Source: Aurantiacibacter suaedae
Lineage (GTDB): Bacteria > Pseudomonadota > Alphaproteobacteria > Sphingomonadales > Sphingomonadaceae
Assembly: GCF_005434915.1 (NCBI RefSeq)
Contig: NZ_SKCG01000002.1
Span: 806,948 to 870,947, forward strand
Reading direction: 5' to 3'
DNA length: 64,000 nt
Position numbers and translations under genes: made by a program. Below are positions 16,688 to 25,799 of the stretch, piece by piece; the stretch's first letter is position 1, and each line of letters begins with the position of its first letter. The notes under the pieces are model-generated. The model was given only the letters and a program-made list of their open reading frames with translations, made no database searches and was not told where the DNA came from.

Positions 16688-16915
16688 TCAGGCAGCGGCC
16701 CCGGTCACGGTGCCCTCGTCGGCAGCGCCGCCGGCCAGAACGAAGCGCCGGTCGCAATAGCCGCAATCGACATAGCCTTTTTCGTCGATTTCCATCCACA
16801 CGCGCGGGTGGCCGAGCGAGGCGGGGCGATAGTTTTCGCCGCCGCGAATGTCGCCAGCGCCATCGCACCAGACGCGGTGGGTGTCGACGATGGTGGTTTC
16901 AGGTGCGCTATCCAT
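16688..16915 (-). CDS. CHCC zinc-finger protein (NDUFS6-like)
   Basis: A 75-residue protein with the zf-CHCC pattern: VWCDGAG, LGHPRVWMEI, then DCGYCDRRFVL. These Cys-His-Cys-Cys ligands match the zinc finger of the mitochondrial complex I subunit NDUFS6 and its alphaproteobacterial homologues, where the protein assists complex I assembly or stability. The start at 16915 (MDSAPET) is chosen over 16951 because the zinc domain then begins at its usual distance. No nuo genes are nearby. Confidence 0.85.
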   Translation of the reverse strand: MDSAPETTIVDTHRVWCDGAGDIRGGENYRPASLGHPRVWMEIDEKGYVDCGYCDRRFVLAGGAADEGTVTGAAA

Positions 16916-17007
16916 GCTGGCCGCTCTACTGCGGAGCGGGCGGATTCGCAATATGCTCGGTGTGCTGCCCCTTGCCTCTGGCCGGGCGAACGCGCATTGG
17001 ATGCGCC

Positions 17008-17946
17008 ATGAGCGAGGCAGCGATTGAAATCCGCGATGTGGTGAAGCGTTATGCAGGGTCCGGCAAGGCTGAGCCCAAGCTGGCGCTCAAAGGTCTTTCC
17101 TTCGATGTGCCGCAGGGCGGCGTGTTCGGCCTGCTTGGTCCCAACGGTGCGGGCAAGTCGACCCTGATCAACATCATGGCCGGGCTGGTCAACAAGACTT
17201 CGGGTTCGATCAGCATCTGGGGCCACGATATCGACACCAACCCGCGCAATGCGAAGCTCTCGATCGGGATCGTCCCGCAAGAAATCGTGTTCGACCCGTT
17301 CTTCACCCCGTTCGAGGTGCTGGAGAATCAGGGCGGGATGTACGGCATCGCCAAGGCGCTGCGCCGTTCCGAAGAGCTGCTGCGCGCGGTGCGGCTGGAA
17401 GACAAGCGCGACGCCTATGCGCGCACGCTGTCGGGCGGGATGAAGCGGCGCCTGCTGATCGCCAAGGCCATGGTTCACTCGCCGCCTATCCTCGTGCTCG
17501 ACGAGCCGACCGCAGGCGTCGATGTGGAACTGCGGCGGCAGTTGTGGGAGCTGGTGCAGGAACTGAACGCGCAAGGCGTCACCGTGGTCTTGACTACGCA
17601 CTATCTCGAAGAGGCCGAGCAACTGTGCGACCGCATCGCGATCATCAATCATGGCGAACTGGTGGCCAACAAGCCCACCGCCGAGCTCATCGGCCAGATG
17701 GGCGAGAAGATCGTTGCCGTAACGGTCGACAAGGATGTGACCGAGCTGCCGTCCGACCCGCATTTCCGCAAAGTGGAAAAGGCGGGTGAGCGTCTGATCG
17801 AAGTCACCTACGACAAGCGCGAGAGCAACGCGGGCAAGGTGCTGGCGCGGCTTCAGGAGGCCGGCTTTGCAATCGAGGACGTGACGACGCGCGAGGCTGA
17901 CCTCGAAGACGTGTTCGTGCAGCTGACCAGCACCAGAGAGGGCTGA
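17008..17946 (+). CDS. ABC transporter ATP-binding protein (ABC-2/YadG type), no adjacent permease
   Basis: A 312-residue ATPase with Walker A GLLGPNGAGKS, signature LSGGMKRRL, Walker B ILVLDEPTAG and switch TTHYLEEAEQL. The C-terminal region after about residue 225 (IVAVTVDKDVTELPSDP) is the extension found in exporter ATPases of the YadG/NatA group. These normally pair with an ABC-2 permease, but none is next to it: upstream is the divergent zinc-finger gene and downstream a diguanylate cyclase. The start at 17008 is chosen because IEIRDVVKRY then begins a normal first strand. Substrate unknown. Confidence 0.88.
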   Translation: MSEAAIEIRDVVKRYAGSGKAEPKLALKGLSFDVPQGGVFGLLGPNGAGKSTLINIMAGLVNKTSGSISIWGHDIDTNPRNAKLSIGIVPQEIVFDPFFTPFEVLENQGGMYGIAKALRRSEELLRAVRLEDKRDAYARTLSGGMKRRLLIAKAMVHSPPILVLDEPTAGVDVELRRQLWELVQELNAQGVTVVLTTHYLEEAEQLCDRIAIINHGELVANKPTAELIGQMGEKIVAVTVDKDVTELPSDPHFRKVEKAGERLIEVTYDKRESNAGKVLARLQEAGFAIEDVTTREADLEDVFVQLTSTREG

Positions 17947-18037
17947 GCGAGGCTAGCGCACTGCGGAGCACTAAGAGGTTCCACTATGCCTGCCGAATTG
18001 TAACCATTGCTAAAGGCCCGGTGCGTAAGAAAATTGC

Positions 18038-19945
18038 GTGCGAGAACTGGGCTCTTTTTGGTTGCCGCCAGCATGCCGATGGCACGTGTTCGCCATTCTG
18101 ATTGCGGCCTTCGTCGCACTGGAAAGCCAGGCGGTTTTCGCGCGTTGCCTTGGTAGCGACGACCCGGTCGTTACCCGGGCAGAGATCGAGGTTGGGCGCG
18201 ATCCTGTCGCCGCGGTTGCCATCATCGCAAGAGAAATCGCCGATACCAATCCGAGACAAGAGCTCCGCATAGCCGAGCTATATGCCGTGCAGACCATCGC
18301 TCTTGCGATGAGCGGGAAATTCGGCACGGATCTCGATGATAAGGCGCGTCATGCGCTCGCGACGCTCGCTTCGTCCGACCATCTGCGGTTGTTCCGGCGC
18401 GTCGATGACATACGCCAGGTGGAGGATCGCGGCGAACGCGCGCAGATGTTTGAAGGGCTGGCGCGCGATGTGCGCTCGTTGCCGCCGGGCAGCGGTGCCA
18501 GGGTCTGCCGGGCGCTCGATCTGGCCTATAACTTTGCCGAGGTCGACAGGCCGCGTGAAGCGTTCTCCTTTGCGGCGCAGGCCTATCGCAACAGCGTCGG
18601 CGAGGGCATCTCGGTGCCCAGAGCGCAGGCGGCTTCAATGCTCGCCTATTTCGTCTCGCTCGGGTACGATTTCGACTTCGCGAAGCAGCTGCATTCGGAA
18701 GCTCTCGAAATACAGCGCGCCCTGGACATGAGCGATCTGGCCGCGAACGAGCTTGTCATGCGTGGCTATACCGAGCTTTCTGCCGGTGACTGGCAGAGCG
18801 CGCTGGGCGATTTCGAGGCTTCGACCGCTTGGGCGCGCCAGGTGGGCAACGACTATGCAGTCGCCTATGCGCAGCTCGGCATGTGCCGCGCCGCGCTGCA
18901 GGGCGAGGCCTTTGCACAGGTAAGCAGCGCCTGCGAGGCGGCCTATGCGGCCTTGACGGACAGCGGAGAACTCATGCGGTTTGCGGCCACTGCGCTGATG
19001 GCCCGGTTGCTGGTCGAACGCGGTGACGCAGCCGGAGCCCTGCGTCTGCTCGATCCGCTGATCGCAAACGAAACCGAGACGGCGCAGGAGAGCGATCTGA
19101 TCCTGGCGCTGAAAACGCGTGCCCGGGCCCTCGCCTTGCTGAACCGGAATGGTGAGGCCTACGCCGATTTGCGCAGAGCCGCTGAAGTGGCGGAGGCCCA
19201 CTACGAGTTGGAGCAGCAAAGCGGGTTAACGGCCATGCGGGCGCGCTTCAAAACGGAGGAACTGGAGGGCAGTCTAGCACATGAGCAACGCAGAAGCGAA
19301 GCGCGCTTGCGGATGGTTGCTGTCGTTATCGTCGGGGCGATCATCATCTTTTCCCTGCTTGGCGCAATCGTGTTCATCCTGCTGCGCCACCGGCGCCGGT
19401 TTCGCGATCTCGCCATGACTGACCCGCTGACCGGCCTTCGCAATCGCCGGGCCACGCTGGAACGGGCCGACGAGGCGTTGCGCAACACCAGCCCGGCAAG
19501 GCCGCGCGCGTCGCTGGCGGTGATCGATGTCGACCACTTCAAGGTCTGCAACGATACCTATGGTCACGAGGCAGGCGATCAGGTGCTGAGCACTTTTGCC
19601 AAAATCATCGAAGGCAAGGTGCGGCCGGGCGACGTTGTCGGGCGCTGGGGCGGGGAGGAATTCCTGCTGATCGCGCCCGGGGCCACCGAGCAGGAGACGG
19701 CGCAGATTATCGACCGCATTCGCACTGCCGCGGATCAGGAGCGGTTCGACTTTTCGTCAGGCTATCGGCTGCGGTTCAGCGCAGGTGTCGCCAGATTGAA
19801 CGAGGCCGAGCGGATAGACGAGTGTATCTCGCTTGCCGACAAAAGGCTCTATCGCGCGAAGGAGCAGGGCCGCGATCGGACGTGCACTGGCGATGAAGAA
19901 GGGGATCACGGCCCGACCGCGGAAGAGGGGCTCCAGCCCGGCTGA
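18038..19945 (+). CDS. Diguanylate cyclase with N-terminal TPR-like sensor region
   Basis: Membrane-bound enzyme making cyclic-di-GMP, 635 residues. An N-terminal hydrophobic signal/anchor (HVFAILIAAFVALES) leads to about 380 residues of helical repeats resembling TPRs, then a coiled segment, a transmembrane helix at about 423-446, and a GGDEF domain. The active site reads GGEEF (about 538-542), which is catalytically competent. The I-site RxxD five residues upstream is not evident (VRPGDVVGRWGG), so product inhibition may be weak. The start is a GTG with a poor ribosome site, so the N terminus is uncertain. The sensor region should lie in the periplasm. Confidence 0.87.
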   Translation: MRELGSFWLPPACRWHVFAILIAAFVALESQAVFARCLGSDDPVVTRAEIEVGRDPVAAVAIIAREIADTNPRQELRIAELYAVQTIALAMSGKFGTDLDDKARHALATLASSDHLRLFRRVDDIRQVEDRGERAQMFEGLARDVRSLPPGSGARVCRALDLAYNFAEVDRPREAFSFAAQAYRNSVGEGISVPRAQAASMLAYFVSLGYDFDFAKQLHSEALEIQRALDMSDLAANELVMRGYTELSAGDWQSALGDFEASTAWARQVGNDYAVAYAQLGMCRAALQGEAFAQVSSACEAAYAALTDSGELMRFAATALMARLLVERGDAAGALRLLDPLIANETETAQESDLILALKTRARALALLNRNGEAYADLRRAAEVAEAHYELEQQSGLTAMRARFKTEELEGSLAHEQRRSEARLRMVAVVIVGAIIIFSLLGAIVFILLRHRRRFRDLAMTDPLTGLRNRRATLERADEALRNTSPARPRASLAVIDVDHFKVCNDTYGHEAGDQVLSTFAKIIEGKVRPGDVVGRWGGEEFLLIAPGATEQETAQIIDRIRTAADQERFDFSSGYRLRFSAGVARLNEAERIDECISLADKRLYRAKEQGRDRTCTGDEEGDHGPTAEEGLQPG

Positions 19946-20048
19946 TCGCGCGCGCGGTTGCACAGGAGCGGGCGCGCGGAGATGCCGGGGTGTGGTGTGA
20001 CGAAAAACTTGCGCAGCCTCGAAGCTGCGGCACTGACGCTCCCTCGCC

Positions 20049-20639
20049 TCACGCGATGGCATAGTCGATCGGCTTGAAACTGCCACCATTCGATGAATAG
20101 GCCGAGCAGGCGGTCAGCCCGATAATTAGATCCATTTGCGCGCGCAGGCTGATCGAATCGCCTGCGCGGCTGACCGGGGGCTCGACGCTGAGGCTGCCAT
20201 CTGAGGCGAGTGGGACGTTCATGAACACGTTGAAGGCGACCGGGATCGCATCGGGGACGACCCCATAGGGGGCGAGCGCTTCGGCGAGGTTTCCGAAGCA
20301 CCCGCGGTGGACGGGCATTTCGGGATAGAAATGGCGGAAAGTGGCTTCGCTGCAAGGCGTCAGCAGGAAATCGTGGCAGCCGACGCTGTCATGCTCGATC
20401 TTGAGCATCGGATTGGAGCGGTTCGACCAAAGCACGTTGCCCGTGGTGAGGCTGATTGTTTCCTCGTAATCGAAAGTTCGCCCGTTCGAGATGACCTCGC
20501 CTACATCTCCCTCGCGGAAGGCAAGAAGATCGGCGACCTGCACCCCCTCTGGGTCAGTCACGGTGAGAAGTTGTCCGGCCTCAAGCCGGAAGGCAGTGCC
20601 GCTGCGCGGTGCGATACGGTTGGTGGTGGCGGTGGGCAT
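20049..20639 (-). CDS. DUF1989 / urea-carboxylase-associated family protein
   Basis: A 196-residue cytoplasmic protein of the DUF1989 family. Recognisable segments are the early PRSGTAFRLEAGQ, VADLLAF, the SVGCHDFLLTPCSEATF block with its conserved Cys/His, and FNVFMNVPL. DUF1989 proteins accompany urea carboxylase, and two of them form carboxyguanidine deiminase (CgdAB) in guanidine breakdown; others are uncharacterised. Here one copy lies 16 bp downstream of a GntA-like gene in the same operon, with no carboxylase nearby. The exact reaction is unknown; a role in nitrogen-rich guanidino or urea metabolites is inference. Confidence 0.85.
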   Translation of the reverse strand: MPTATTNRIAPRSGTAFRLEAGQLLTVTDPEGVQVADLLAFREGDVGEVISNGRTFDYEETISLTTGNVLWSNRSNPMLKIEHDSVGCHDFLLTPCSEATFRHFYPEMPVHRGCFGNLAEALAPYGVVPDAIPVAFNVFMNVPLASDGSLSVEPPVSRAGDSISLRAQMDLIIGLTACSAYSSNGGSFKPIDYAIA

Positions 20640-20655
20640 TGCTGGTTCCTTTCGT

Positions 20656-21330
20656 TCAGGCGCGCGGATCGCGAAACGGGCACACCCAGTCCGCATCGAC
20701 GCGTCGGCCACTGTACTGCGGTGCGGCACTGCCCTCGCCGTGACGCACCAGCATCGGATTGATGTCCCCTGCAAGGGCAACGTCGCGCTGGAGAATCGCC
20801 TCGCGCATTCGTTCGTAGCGCCCCTCTTCGCGCAGCCGCTCGAACTGGTCGTGGACGTTGAACACCATCGTCGGACGCGGAAACCGGCGCGCCGGGCGTG
20901 AGGCGTGCGGATGGAGGCCCACCACGAAGAAGGCCTCGCCGCCGAAGCTGACCGAGAACTTGGGGTCTTGCGGATCGCCACTCGTCGATCGGTCGAACGA
21001 CTGGCCGCGCCAGGCATCCTTGTCGGCGAGCGACTGGAGCCGCTCCCACATTGCGTCTTCGAACGCCGTTTCACTCATATCCTTCGGTCCTTCGAACACC
21101 ACGGCAAAGCTGCGCAGGTCCCCGCGCCCGTCACGTTCGGGCGTCTGCCGGCGATAGGCCCAGGCCCACTCCATCAAGGCGGCCTGGATCGCCACATCGT
21201 TCCACGCGCTCGTCAGGTCTCGGCAGGTCATCACCTTGAGCAATCCCTTGGCGAGCGCCGACTTGGCGCCCACGCAGGGGAAATCGGGTGCCCGGATCGG
21301 TTTCAGGAATTCTTCTACGATGTCGGACAT
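20656..21330 (-). CDS. YqcI/YcgG family protein (GntA-like heme N-hydroxylase)
   Basis: A 224-residue protein matching the YqcI/YcgG family through FPCVGAKSALAKG near the N terminus, FAVVFEGP, the FFVVGLHPHASRPARRFPRP block and FNVHDQFERLREEGRYERMR. One member, GntA, is a heme-dependent enzyme that N-hydroxylates an enduracididine-type guanidine in guanitoxin synthesis; most members have no known substrate. The conserved Cys and His residues are present. It is first in a two-gene unit with a DUF1989 protein and is divergent from nadB across 171 bp. Activity here is inferred from family only. Confidence 0.83.
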   Translation of the reverse strand: MSDIVEEFLKPIRAPDFPCVGAKSALAKGLLKVMTCRDLTSAWNDVAIQAALMEWAWAYRRQTPERDGRGDLRSFAVVFEGPKDMSETAFEDAMWERLQSLADKDAWRGQSFDRSTSGDPQDPKFSVSFGGEAFFVVGLHPHASRPARRFPRPTMVFNVHDQFERLREEGRYERMREAILQRDVALAGDINPMLVRHGEGSAAPQYSGRRVDADWVCPFRDPRA

Positions 21331-21501
21331 ATATACTCCGGAACGATTCCTGAAGATAAACGCCTTGCTGCACAGATGGGTCCGTTCGCCTGTCGCTGCT
21401 CGCCTATGCTGCGATGGTGCAGAGGTCGAAAACTGCTGCGAAAGCCGATGGCGGCAGGCGTGGCGCTTGTGTGTCGTCTCCGCAGACGCCATTACCGCGC
21501 G

Positions 21502-23088
21502 ATGACAGACAAGCCTTACGACGTCCTCATTATCGGCTCTGGCGCGGCCGGCCTTACCGCTGCGCTCACGCTCGCCACGAAGCTCAAGGTGCTGGTGCTG
21601 GCCAAGGGCAAGCTCACCAGCGGCTCCACCGCCTGGGCGCAAGGCGGCATCGCTGCCGTGCTCGATGCGGGCGACACGTTCGAGAACCATATCCGCGATA
21701 CCATGGTCGCAGGCGCCGGGCTGAACGATCGCGAGACGGTCGAGTTCGTGATTTCGCACGCGCCAGAGGCGATCGACCGTTTGTGCGAACTGGGCGTGCC
21801 GTTCAACCGCGAGAGCGACCACCTCCACCTTACTCGCGAGGGCGGCCATTCGCACCGCCGGATCGTCCATGTCGACGATGCCACCGGCTGGGCGGTCCAG
21901 GCGGCCTTGCTCAAGGCGGCGGAAGAAAACCCCAATATTACCCTCCTGCCCAACCAGACCTGTGTGGAGCTGATCACCGGACGGCACGAGGAGCGCTACT
22001 CAGGCTCGGGCCGGGTCTGGGGCTGCTATGCTCTCGACACCGAAAGCGGCAAGGTCGTCGCCCACACCGCGCGCGCCACGGTGATGGCGAGCGGCGGGGC
22101 GGGGCGCGTTTACCAGTTCTCCACCGCCCCGCGCGGGGCCACGGGCGATGGCATCGCCATGGCCTGGCGGGCAGGCGCGCGCGTCTCCAACATGGAAATG
22201 ATGCAGTTCCACCCCACCTGCCTTTACAACCTCGAGGTCAAGAACTTCCTCATCACCGAGGCCGTGCGGGGCGAAGGCGGGCACCTGCTACACCCCGAGA
22301 CCGGTCACCGCTTCATGGTCGACTACGATCCCGAGCGCATGGAGCTGGCCCCGCGCGACGTCGTGGCCCGCGCGATCGACGATCAGATCAAGCGCTATGG
22401 TCTCGACTATGTCCATCTCGACATCAGCCACCAGCCGCCCGAGTTCGTGATGGAGCATTTCCCCACCATCTACGACAAGCTCGAAACGCTCGGCATCGAC
22501 ATGACGAAGGAGCCGATCCCGGTCGTACCCGCGCAGCACTATACCTGCGGCGGGATAGTGATCGATCTGGAGGGACGCACCGACCTGCCCGGCCTCTATG
22601 CGGCGGGCGAATGCACCGAGAGCGGGCTGCACGGGGCGAACCGCCTTGCGTCCAACAGCCTGCTCGAATGCTTCGTATTCGGCGATGCCGCCGCGCGCGA
22701 CATCCTCGCGCGGTGGGACCGTTTCGAGGCTGTGCCGCCGATCCGCGGCTGGGACGAAAGCCGCGTCACCGATTCGGACGAAGAGGTGGTGATCAAGCAG
22801 AACTGGACCGAAATCCGCCGCTTCATGTGGAACTATGTCGGCATCGTGCGCACCACCAAACGGCTCGAACGCGCGGCGCACCGGATCAAGCTGCTGCACA
22901 CCGAGGTGGAGGACTATTACGGCCACTTCACCGTCACCACCGACCTCGTTGAGCTGCGCAACCTGCTGCAATGCGCTGACCTGATCGTGCAGAGCGCGCT
23001 TAAGCGGCACGAGAGCCGGGGGCTGCACTCTATCCTCGATTATCCGCAGACCGCACCGCTACCCGTCGATACGGTGCTGGTGCCCTGA
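21502..23088 (+). CDS. nadB: L-aspartate oxidase
   Basis: FAD enzyme oxidising L-aspartate to iminoaspartate, the first step of de novo NAD synthesis. The 528-residue product has the dinucleotide motif IIGSGAAGLTAALTLA, the family's STAWAQGGIAAVL loop, an active-site region around HFPTIYDKLETLGID and VPAQHYTCGGI, and the C-terminal helical domain (KRLERAAHRIKLL). The ATG at 21502 gives the normal N terminus; the open frame upstream is not part of the gene. nadA and nadC are not adjacent. It is divergent from the GntA-like gene. Confidence 0.96.
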   Translation: MTDKPYDVLIIGSGAAGLTAALTLATKLKVLVLAKGKLTSGSTAWAQGGIAAVLDAGDTFENHIRDTMVAGAGLNDRETVEFVISHAPEAIDRLCELGVPFNRESDHLHLTREGGHSHRRIVHVDDATGWAVQAALLKAAEENPNITLLPNQTCVELITGRHEERYSGSGRVWGCYALDTESGKVVAHTARATVMASGGAGRVYQFSTAPRGATGDGIAMAWRAGARVSNMEMMQFHPTCLYNLEVKNFLITEAVRGEGGHLLHPETGHRFMVDYDPERMELAPRDVVARAIDDQIKRYGLDYVHLDISHQPPEFVMEHFPTIYDKLETLGIDMTKEPIPVVPAQHYTCGGIVIDLEGRTDLPGLYAAGECTESGLHGANRLASNSLLECFVFGDAAARDILARWDRFEAVPPIRGWDESRVTDSDEEVVIKQNWTEIRRFMWNYVGIVRTTKRLERAAHRIKLLHTEVEDYYGHFTVTTDLVELRNLLQCADLIVQSALKRHESRGLHSILDYPQTAPLPVDTVLVP

Positions 23089-23218
23089 ACAGGCCGAACG
23101 GGTTAACGCAAAGCGAACGCAAGTTTCGACGGCTATAGGTGATATCATTTATGTAAGCAGGCGATCTTGCGAAATGGGCTGCCGATAGGGGACGCATTGC
23201 AATCAAAAAGGGAATGCA

Positions 23219-24982
23219 ATGCTGATTAAGAAGCAGGTCCAGCTCGGTAGCCGCATTATCATGGTGCTGATCGCACTCGCGGTCGCCATGACGGTGGTGA
23301 CTATCGCGCTGGTGCGCTTCGGCGGCCCGATGACGCGGGAAAACACGCTGCAAGACGCCTTGCTGGCCGACATTCTGCCGCCGCCGGCCTACAGTGTAGA
23401 GCCATACCTGCTGACCACGCTCATGGCATCGAACCCTGCGCGCGGCTCCCAATATCTCGAGCGGCTCGAAGTTACCCGCAGTGAGTTCCGCGAACGCAAG
23501 CAGTTCTGGACCGACAGCGATCTTCCGGCCGAACTGACCGATCAGGTCGCAGCCACGATGGCTTCGGCAGACGCGTTCTGGGATGTTGTCGACAACCGTT
23601 TCTTGCCGGCATTCAAGGCTGGCGATCAGGCCGCGATGCGCGCCATTCAGGAAGGCGAGCTGGCCCGCGCCTACGAAGCGCAGCATGGCCACGTGCTGAC
23701 GCTGGTCGAGATGTCGAACGCCTACCGCAAGACAATGGTTGCGGAAAACTACTGGCTCACCGCCGTTCTGCTGGCGGTTGCGGGTGCTCTGGCGCTCGCG
23801 CTGGTCGCCGCAGTGGTCTATGCCGCGCGGGCAATCCGCCAGCGTGCTATCGAGCCTATGGTCCGGATTTCGGGCGCAATGGAAGCCATGGCCCAAGGCG
23901 ACCTCACGCAGCAGGTGGAGGGCGCCAACAGGCAGGACGAGATTGGCGCCATGGCCGGCGCACTGGAAACTTTCCGGCAGGCTGCGATTGCACAGCGCGC
24001 GGGTGAGGCCGAACAGCGTCAGGTTGTCGGGGCGCTATCGGAAGGCATCACGGCTCTGGCCGACAAGAACCTCACCTTCCGCTTCGCCACCCCGTTCCCC
24101 GGCACTTACGAAAGTCTGCGCGCCGATTTCAATCGTGCGCTCGAAGCCCTGTCGCAGGCGCTGGAAACGGTCAGCTCGGGCGCTGGCAATGTGCAGCAAT
24201 CGATCGCCGAAATCCGATTGGCAACCGAAGACCTTGCCTCGCGCAACGAGGTACAGTCGTCGCGTCTTGCCGAAACCGCCCAGGCACTGACCCAGGTAAC
24301 CGGCGCGATTGGAAAGGTTTCGCAGGACGCGGTAGCCATGCACGGCTCGATGGACGACACGCAGGCGCGGGCCAGCGAGGGACACCGGGTGGTCTCGCGG
24401 GCGGTGAATGCGATGAACGCGATCGAACAGTCCGCGCAGGATATCGCCAAGATCGTGGAAGTGATCGACGGCATCGCCTTCCAGACAAACCTCCTCGCGC
24501 TGAATGCCGGGGTCGAGGCGGCGCGTGCAGGCGAATCCGGCAAGGGCTTTGCGGTCGTCGCAACCGAGGTGCGTGCTCTTGCCCAGCGCTCGGCCGAAGC
24601 GGCCGAAGAGATTCGGGCCCTCATTGCGAACAGCGCCTCCGAAGTGGCAGAGGGCGTCAAACTGGTCGGTGCCAGTGGCACCAACCTTGACGAGATCGTC
24701 ACCGCGGTTGGCAAGATGAGCGCACTCGCGGGGGACATCGCGCGTTCGGCCGAGGAGCAATCGCAACGTCTGCACGAGGTCGACCGGGCCACGGCATCCA
24801 TGGACCAGATGACGCAGGCCAATGCCGCCATGGTCGAAGAATGCTCTGCCTCGACCCGCTCGCTGTCGCACGAGGCAGACGCGCTGATCGAGCAGGTGCA
24901 GGTCTTTCGGACCGATAGCGCCGATCACAAAGGCAGCGACCGTGTGCGCGCAGTTTCGGTGATGCAGGATCTCGCGGCCTGA
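23219..24982 (+). CDS. Methyl-accepting chemotaxis protein
   Basis: Transmembrane chemoreceptor, 587 residues. It has a first membrane helix (about 13-33), a helical periplasmic sensor of about 140 residues (four-helix-bundle style), a second helix (about 180-203), a HAMP region ([20 protein letters not shown]) and a long signalling domain. The tip shows [21 protein letters not shown] and [16 protein letters not shown], which bind CheA/CheW. No pentapeptide tether or cheR/cheB gene is nearby. AAAAGGGA lies just before the ATG. Ligand unknown. Confidence 0.93.
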   Translation: MLIKKQVQLGSRIIMVLIALAVAMTVVTIALVRFGGPMTRENTLQDALLADILPPPAYSVEPYLLTTLMASNPARGSQYLERLEVTRSEFRERKQFWTDSDLPAELTDQVAATMASADAFWDVVDNRFLPAFKAGDQAAMRAIQEGELARAYEAQHGHVLTLVEMSNAYRKTMVAENYWLTAVLLAVAGALALALVAAVVYAARAIRQRAIEPMVRISGAMEAMAQGDLTQQVEGANRQDEIGAMAGALETFRQAAIAQRAGEAEQRQVVGALSEGITALADKNLTFRFATPFPGTYESLRADFNRALEALSQALETVSSGAGNVQQSIAEIRLATEDLASRNEVQSSRLAETAQALTQVTGAIGKVSQDAVAMHGSMDDTQARASEGHRVVSRAVNAMNAIEQSAQDIAKIVEVIDGIAFQTNLLALNAGVEAARAGESGKGFAVVATEVRALAQRSAEAAEEIRALIANSASEVAEGVKLVGASGTNLDEIVTAVGKMSALAGDIARSAEEQSQRLHEVDRATASMDQMTQANAAMVEECSASTRSLSHEADALIEQVQVFRTDSADHKGSDRVRAVSVMQDLAA

Positions 24983-25019
24983 GGGTTGCCCGCCAACCTC
25001 TCGCGTTGTGGTGGGGGCT

Positions 25020-25241
25020 TTAGTCCCCCATCATCAGCAGCAGAAACCAGCTTAGCGCGGTGCCGCCGAGGAACAGATACCAGCTCCAGTAGAGCTTCAT
25101 GTCGATCCCGTACTGGGCCAGATTGACATCGAGCCGATGTACGGCGAGCATCCCGCCGGTCGCGCCGCCCGAGCCCATGAACAGGGCGACGAGCAAGCTC
25201 AGGAAAATTCCGAAGGGTATGGCCTTGAGCAAGGCAATCAT
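25020..25241 (-). CDS. Small two-helix membrane protein, 73 residues
   Basis: Hypothetical inner-membrane protein with two hydrophobic helices (AIPFGIFLSLLVALFMGSGG and YWSWYLFLGGTALSWFLLLM) joined by a hydrophilic loop. The ATG at 25241 is preferred over 25259 because CAGGAGA lies eight bases upstream of it. No family recognised. It is convergent with the chemoreceptor gene, 37 bp apart. Confidence 0.7.
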   Translation of the reverse strand: MIALLKAIPFGIFLSLLVALFMGSGGATGGMLAVHRLDVNLAQYGIDMKLYWSWYLFLGGTALSWFLLLMMGD

Positions 25242-25724
25242 CGTCGCGATCTCCTGCATTGCGGCAAGGGCAACCGGCGGTGCCCGCGTGCTCGACGGGC
25301 TTTGCGGTTAGCGTAAACAGGGTTAAGAAATCCTTGCCTGCGCAGCTTTGTTACGGCGTTCGATTCGAATGCTAGGCAAGGCAAAAATGGCGGAGATATT
25401 TTTCCGCAGCTGCGTTTTTGGTCTTGCATCGGCCAAGACCCGAGGACGCTCCACGCGTCGCGGTGTGTTGCTTGGGTATAGCACCCGGTGCAGCTGGCGT
25501 CTGGCGGACGCAAAACTGGCTTCAGCCTATTGCGTCTCGGCACGCACCGATTCACTATGGGTTGTGGTTATGCCGCGAGTGACACCCACTCCCTAGATGA
25601 ACTCCTACGCAACTGCCCGGGGCAGGCGAGCGAGGATTCGGGGCGAAACAAGGGGTTGGCGGTCAAGGCCACGGGGGCACGGGTTCTTGAAAAACGGGTG
25701 GCAAGGTGATTGTCGCTTGTTTGG
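25242..25724. other. Long intergenic region before nrdA
   Basis: About 480 bases between a small membrane-protein gene and the nrdA promoter. Short frames occur, but none has a convincing ribosome site or recognisable product. I searched by eye for paired NrdR boxes and riboswitch motifs and saw none. Its length and its position before nrdA suggest a regulated leader or an unrecognised small RNA, but nothing in the sequence demonstrates either. Confidence 0.4.
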
Positions 25725-25739
25725 AACATGTGCGGAACA
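25725..25739 (+). promoter_or_regulatory. LexA (SOS) box upstream of nrdA
   Basis: GAAC-atgtgcg-GAAC, an exact GAAC-N7-GAAC direct repeat. This spacing is the alphaproteobacterial LexA site (reverse complement GTTC-N7-GTTC), unlike the enterobacterial palindrome. It lies 61 bp before the nrdA start, a position suited to repression of nrdA until DNA damage. Confidence 0.7.
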
Positions 25740-25799
25740 TATCATGTGTGGCAGCGGCCTTGTCCGGTGTTGCAAGCAAGGGCCTGGAGCAAGACGCAA

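Noticed and set aside
19946-20048. GC-rich inverted repeat near CGCGCGC between the diguanylate cyclase and DUF1989 genes as a terminator
   Set aside because: Simple alternating GC sequence pairs easily by chance and no U-run follows on either strand.
23159-23218. A CtrA-type site in the leader of the chemoreceptor gene at 23219
   Set aside because: Only isolated GTTAAC-like halves occur nearby; the TTAA-N7-TTAA spacing is absent.
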